9,289 nucleotides of DNA from Clostridia bacterium. GTDB taxonomy: Bacteria > Bacillota > Clostridia > UMGS1883. Positions 7,401-9,289 of the stretch are shown here, piece after piece (within the stretch, counting starts at the first letter, position 1; each line of letters begins with the position of its first letter). The stretch is taken from contig JAJQCX010000095.1 in the NCBI GenBank assembly GCA_021202495.1, positions 1 through 9,289 of the forward strand, written 5' to 3'. The notes beneath the pieces are model-generated. The model worked only from the letters and a program-made list of their open reading frames with translations, was not told the origin of the DNA and did no database searches. Made by a program: the position numbers and the translations under genes.

Positions 7401-7642
7401 ACTCCAACGGCATCGTCACCCTCACCGCCCCCTCCGACGCCGAAGGCGACTACTATGTAACAATCGCTCAATACGACGACGAAACCGGCATCTTAATAGA
7501 CTATGAAATCGCCGTATTAACTGCCGAGAGCGAAAAAACTTACTACCAAATCACCACCGAAAAAGCTCTTTCCACAGGCAAAATAAAAATCATGCTTTGG
7601 GATGAAAACCTCATCCCCTTAACCGAAGCATACGAATATTAA
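4484..7642 (+). CDS. Secreted BspA-type LRR protein with putative cysteine peptidase domain
   Basis: A 1052-residue exported protein. The ATG at 4484 has a G-run ribosome binding site; an in-frame TTG at 4451 would place the T8G6 tract inside the coding region. Residues 1-29 form a signal peptide: KTKR, a hydrophobic core, and a likely cut after SAA. Residues 30-86 are the N-terminal cap (GTLTISGTG) typical of BspA-like proteins. Thirteen LRR_5 repeats of about 23 residues span 87-420, broken by a 36-residue island at 271-306. Residues about 421-530 link to a papain-like region: GGSCYGMS (Cys537), GHAVVGYG (His646) and IYDCSYPN (Asp678). The order and local context suggest a cysteine peptidase, but no clear oxyanion glutamine is visible. 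Residues about 710-1052 are beta-rich, ending in a KIMLWDENLIPL motif seen at the end of other Clostridia surface proteins. No LPXTG, dockerin or C-terminal membrane helix is seen, so anchoring is unknown. Adhesion plus proteolysis outside the cell is an inference. Confidence 0.85.
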   Translation: MTKTKRIYTVLMCITMIFSIIPVITISAANTCGNNLTWTFDYTIGTLTISGTGDMYDYGEYDYVYDELSGDFYETLTSAPWDGYSITTVIIEDGVTSIGNYAFDGCSRLTSVTIGNSVTNIGDYAFSDCTSLTSIIIPDNVTSIGEWAFRYCSSLSTLIIGSGVTSIDSYAFFQCSALQNVTIPYGVTSISSRTFSGCSSLTSVTIPNSVTSIGSTAFSGCTALASVTIPNSVTRIETNAFNACKNLTSITIPASVTYVDGGAFSGCGSLNISVASGNQYYSSADGILFNKNQTSLLAYAKDAICSTYTIPTGITYIGGSAFSNCQNLTSITIPNSVTSIGDSAFSYCKELTEITIPGSVTSIGSGLFYFCDNLSYVTLGSGVTTIALNMFCYCSNLTTVTIPNSVTGIRWGAFYDCTALTDIYYNGSKDDWDAINIDSSNNTYLTNATIHCNKITSFDTTQDIWNFSNNSSTFGANSEGYQILRIDYERLISNLSSTERTSITTSGVLLNYNVIEDGSYRFLPAFNLSYCDWGGSCYGMSSWVCLAKNNKISSTDIDASAATLYDVDFSLKTESAINYYHCQQYLTSAVNQMSRFMSLSQYQQIQNLETIAESANNGGSPFLIGLNWYKYFNADGSCDTDSAVGHAVVGYGLEKGTFYCTEPSGSTGTYDRKVLIYDCSYPNGGDNFDLYYNSSNGKWCIPGWGIVSTSSQTMNNIYNNGIFILITSDTSIINSIDYNTGKISEEVYAAENNTVFTTLSDASYTISWGDYSYTIEGLTVTENTSDEDIYVIMSANIDTDGNSHESTASIVLPSGDYSYTVTSDDSLAFSINYGDHLETVTSASGGTVTFNADGETSVSLDNAADCTISLTSNDLTTAYDTFVVTSAEASEVTASLADSGMLVTSDNSNDVSVFGLNASDSTGIAIAESSENMLITENDDGTLSAWSDEDSSGEYTTPIESEIIVTTWAITGYSNGIVTLTAPSDAEGDYYVTIAQYDDETGILIDYEIAVLTAESEKTYYQITTEKALSTGKIKIMLWDENLIPLTEAYEY
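4742..5743 (+). repeat. Tandem 69-bp LRR-coding repeats in two blocks
   Basis: Eight units of 69 bases fill 4742-5293. After a 108-base island (5294-5401) come a 66-base unit and four 69-base units, to 5743. Each unit encodes the pattern TSVTIPNSVTSIGSxAFSGC followed by two residues and Leu. Several units share long near-identical DNA, for example around 5089-5129 and 5469-5509, so recombination could change the copy number. Most AFxxC positions keep the cysteine. The island reads as the SSADGILFN type insertion common in BspA-like proteins. Confidence 0.85.
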
Positions 7643-7657
7643 CCTCAATTCCGCACA

Positions 7658-7701
7658 AAAAGGCGCGGGCAGGATTTTAAACAATCTTGCCCGCGCCTTT
7701 T
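7658..7701. terminator. Bidirectional intrinsic terminator between LRR gene and araD
   Basis: A 19-bp stem (7658-7676 with 7683-7701, one G-T pair) encloses the 6-base loop TTAAAC. The GC-rich core is GGCGCGGGC at 7662-7670. Four T residues follow on the plus strand and five A residues precede it (7657-7661), giving a T-run on the minus strand. It starts 16 bases after the LRR gene stop and 13 bases beyond the araD stop, so it can end both convergent transcripts. Confidence 0.9.
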
Positions 7702-7713
7702 GATATGGAATAT

Positions 7714-8412
7714 TTATTTTGCCTGTCCGTAATATGCGTTTGCGCCGTGCTTTCTGAGGAAATGCTTGTCCAAAAGAAACGCGTCAACGTCCGGTATCGA
7801 CGGATTCAACAGTTTCGTGTTGAGCGCCATCATCGCGACTTCTTCCATAACGACAGCGTTGTGAACCGCCTCCGCTGCGTCCTTACCCCATGCAAACGGT
7901 CCGTGGCTGTGAACCACAACGCCCGGCACATATTCGGGGTTTATGCCCAGCTTCTTGAACGTCTCGATAATAACAAGACCGGTGTTGAGCTCATACGCGC
8001 CCTCAATTTCCTCTTTTGTCAAGCTTCTCGTGCAGGGAATCGCGCCGTAGAAATAATCCGCGTGCGTCGTTCCGAGCGGAGGAATGCTCATTCCCGCCTG
8101 CGCCCACGTCGTCGCCCAGCGCGAATGCGTGTGTACAACGCCGCCAAGCGCGGGATATTCCTTGTAGAGCGCAATGTGCGTCGGCGTGTCCGACGACGGA
8201 CGCAAATCACCCTCAACCTTGTTTCCCTCAAGGTCGAGCACAACCATGTCCGACGCTTTCATCACGTCATAATCGACGCCGCTCGGCTTAATAACAATAA
8301 GCCCCTTTTCGCGGTCAATCCCGCTCACATTTCCCCATGTATAAGTAACAAGATTTTTCTTCGGAAGCTCCAAATTCGCCTCCAAAACAGCCTCTTTCAA
8401 CGCCTCAAGCAT
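7714..8412 (-). CDS. araD: L-ribulose-5-phosphate 4-epimerase
   Basis: A 232-residue cytoplasmic zinc enzyme interconverting L-ribulose 5-phosphate and D-xylulose 5-phosphate, which links L-arabinose breakdown to the pentose phosphate pathway. Alignment to E. coli AraD (231 residues) is nearly colinear with a one-residue offset. The metal site residues (Asp75, His94, His96, His170) and the catalytic Asp119 and Tyr228 are all present, as are TWGNVSG (25-31), SSDTPTH (73-79) and GTTHADYFYG (114-123). I chose the ATG at 8412: it gives the family N-terminus MLEALKEAV and has AAGGAAAG (8428-8421) 8 bases upstream. The open frame runs on to 8493, but those residues lie in the insertion sequence end and have no counterpart in the family. 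Related UlaF/SgbE enzymes catalyse the same reaction in ascorbate/xylulose pathways, so the pathway is not certain. No araA or araB is in the window. The IS end lies 58 bases upstream. Confidence 0.95.
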   Translation of the reverse strand: MLEALKEAVLEANLELPKKNLVTYTWGNVSGIDREKGLIVIKPSGVDYDVMKASDMVVLDLEGNKVEGDLRPSSDTPTHIALYKEYPALGGVVHTHSRWATTWAQAGMSIPPLGTTHADYFYGAIPCTRSLTKEEIEGAYELNTGLVIIETFKKLGINPEYVPGVVVHSHGPFAWGKDAAEAVHNAVVMEEVAMMALNTKLLNPSIPDVDAFLLDKHFLRKHGANAYYGQAK

Positions 8413-8446
8413 CAAAATCACTTTCCTTCGTAAAATTTTCGCACTT

Positions 8447-8475
8447 CTTAAATGTAGGGGCGGGGCTTGTGTCAA
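8447..8475 (-). promoter_or_regulatory. Candidate hybrid IS/host promoter driving araD
   Basis: On the minus strand a perfect TTGACA (8475-8470) is followed, after exactly 17 bases, by TTTAAG (8452-8447, four of six). The -35 coincides with the last six bases of the insertion sequence, while the spacer and -10 lie in host DNA. Transcription would start near 8440 and give a leader of about 28 bases with the araD ribosome binding site. Outward-facing -35 boxes at IS ends are well known. The geometry is visible here; activity is inferred. Confidence 0.55.
8454..8469. repeat. GC-rich sequence abutting the IS end, possible half of a repeat
   Basis: The stretch TGTAGGGGCGGGGCTT, plus one G, lies exactly against the proposed IS terminus. 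It looks like the left half of a GTAGGGGCGGG...CCCGCCC hairpin-type repeat that I recall from Clostridia genomes. The complementary right arm is absent here, as expected if the element inserted in the loop. This is recognition from memory with no second copy in the window. Confidence 0.25.
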
Positions 8476-8480
8476 GAGTA

Positions 8481-8515
8481 ACATGGTATACAAGTGTGCA
8501 AGGACATGGTATACA
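8481..8515. repeat. Direct repeat ACATGGTATACA at 23-bp spacing in the IS end
   Basis: ACATGGTATACA occurs at 8481-8492 and again at 8504-8515, 23 bases apart start to start, or about two turns of the helix. Both copies lie between the IS terminus and the transposase stop, where transposase binding sites are expected. The following bases (AGTGTGCA and CATTTGCA) are also similar. Confidence 0.7.
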
Positions 8516-8526
8516 CATTTGCACTT

Positions 8527-9289
8527 TTACAATCTGGAAATTTTGCGATGAATCAGTTCCCCCGAACATGTATCAAACTCTGCAATTGCGAAGTTTCGAT
8601 AACATGCAATGAATGAATCCCCATGGGGATTCGGGCGAAATTCAATGTATTCGCCGATCATCGTTTCACTTAGGTATACTTGCCATTTGTCAAAGCGAAC
8701 GTATCCCCAGCTGTTCACCTTTATTACGTGATATTGTCCGCCGTATTCATACGGTGTCACTTCGTCGACATATTGCCGTGTACTCGGAACGTATACTTCC
8801 GCAGGACACTTCATTCCCAACGCCTCATGCGGTCTTACGGTATTGTATTTAATCCTCCACTCGCCAAACACTCTCTCAGCGTCTTTTATATCAGTCGGTA
8901 TATATTGATTAAGCAATTCCTGCTTCATCGTTCTGTGAAATCTTTCGATTTTCCCCTGCGTTTGCGGATGCTTAATCCTTCCATGTATCGGCAGTACATC
9001 GTGATCCATCAGCCATTTTTCAAATTGTGTGTAACCCCGCCGGAATCCGGCGAACTCTGCTCCGTTATCCGACAACACGGATTTCGGCATTCCATATTCA
9101 TAAAATACTTCCTTAAATGTGGGCAAAACAAGATTTGCGGTTGATTCAGCCGGTTTTATTTTTAGCACATACCTGCTGCAATCGTCGAGAATATCACATG
9201 GATAACAGTATTCCCCGTTCTGCATCTTAAATTGACCTTTAAAATCCGTCTGCCACATATCGTTACAGTGCTTTTTTTCAAATCGAGTA
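8527..9289 (-). CDS. IS481-family transposase, 5' end outside the window
   Basis: A DDE-type integrase-core (rve) transposase that cuts and joins the ends of its element. The frame stays open through the right edge, reading RFEKKHCND before the Met at 9258. IS481 proteins have the same FE-x(3)-H-x-ND-x-WQ-x-DFKG context in mid-protein, so the true start and the N-terminal helix-turn-helix region are missing. Counting from Met 9258, the catalytic acids are Asp5 (WQTDFKG), Asp64 (LSDNGAEF) and Glu105 (HPQTQGKIERFHRT), all intact. A typical RPHEALG motif follows, and a C-terminal beta-rich tail runs to the stop. The visible part has no frameshift or stop, so the copy may be functional. It points towards araD and ends 115 bases before the araD start codon. 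Confidence 0.92.
   Translation of the reverse strand, partial: TRFEKKHCNDMWQTDFKGQFKMQNGEYCYPCDILDDCSRYVLKIKPAESTANLVLPTFKEVFYEYGMPKSVLSDNGAEFAGFRRGYTQFEKWLMDHDVLPIHGRIKHPQTQGKIERFHRTMKQELLNQYIPTDIKDAERVFGEWRIKYNTVRPHEALGMKCPAEVYVPSTRQYVDEVTPYEYGGQYHVIKVNSWGYVRFDKWQVYLSETMIGEYIEFRPNPHGDSFIACYRNFAIAEFDTCSGELIHRKISRL

Larger units (their letters stand above)
8470..9289 (-). mobile_element. IS481-family insertion sequence, cut by the window edge
   Basis: The element contains the transposase on the minus strand and a subterminal region with direct repeats. The terminus is placed at 8470 because IS481-type ends often begin TGT and because host-like GC-rich sequence stops there; the exact base could shift by one or two (TGTG starts at 8468). 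The other end, its inverted repeat and the target duplication lie outside the window, so the boundary is not proven. Whether the element is active cannot be told. Confidence 0.75.

Noticed and set aside
6979..7471. Two overlapping minus-strand frames of about 138 codons inside the LRR gene
   Set aside because: Low-complexity Ser/Val- and Gly/Val-rich translations produced by the biased codons of the opposite strand.
7687..8433. 248-codon plus-strand open frame opposite araD
   Set aside because: It is Arg/His-rich, is antisense to a well-conserved enzyme and overlaps the terminator hairpin; it is a shadow of araD.
8413..8493. Longer araD start inside the insertion sequence
   Set aside because: The 27 extra residues come from IS and leader sequence, with no match to the AraD family; a good ribosome binding site precedes 8412.
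8680..9144. 154-codon plus-strand open frame opposite the transposase
   Set aside because: It is antisense to intact DDE catalytic motifs and has no recognisable protein features.

Overview
The window looks like a chromosomal accessory region from a Gram-positive, probably gut-associated member of the Clostridia (Oscillospiraceae/Ruminococcaceae-like). That is an inference from four things: GGAG-type ribosome binding sites; a BspA-type leucine-rich-repeat surface protein of the kind common in gut Firmicutes; a stand-alone Clostridia-style araD; and mixed base composition (GC-rich transport genes beside AT-richer repeat coding). No rRNA, tRNA or CRISPR array is visible, and no stretch over 300 bases lacks a gene.

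Layout: (1) 1-151 is an AT-rich leader with an inverted repeat, a plausible promoter and a small hairpin, followed by a CLC-family anion transporter (152-1384). (2) A 132-base gap contains three consecutive hairpins and then trkA (1517-2899) and trkH (2908-4347), the regulatory and membrane halves of a Trk/Ktr-type potassium uptake system. A clear intrinsic terminator closes this cluster at 4367-4394. (3) A 1052-residue secreted protein (4484-7642) has its own likely promoter and an odd G6 ribosome binding site behind a T8 run. It joins a signal peptide, 13 BspA-type leucine-rich repeats and a region with papain-like Cys/His/Asp motifs, then beta-rich C-terminal modules. (4) It converges on araD (8412 down to 7714, minus strand); a 19-bp hairpin between them can serve both directions. 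(5) An IS481-family insertion sequence, cut by the right edge of the window, lies directly upstream of araD.

The three transport genes point to anion and potassium homeostasis. The CLC protein departs from textbook chloride/proton exchangers in its filter motifs and keeps a helix-N glutamate that I associate with the fluoride-exporting CLC-F branch. The large surface protein is best read as an adhesin-like scaffold carrying a putative cysteine peptidase.

The most specific new-looking signal is at the insertion sequence boundary. The outermost six bases of the element read, towards araD, as a perfect TTGACA. Exactly 17 bases further, in host DNA, is a TTTAAG hexamer. This is the arrangement of a hybrid promoter created by insertion, and it would make araD expression depend on the element. 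I did not find a convincing wholly new multi-gene system.
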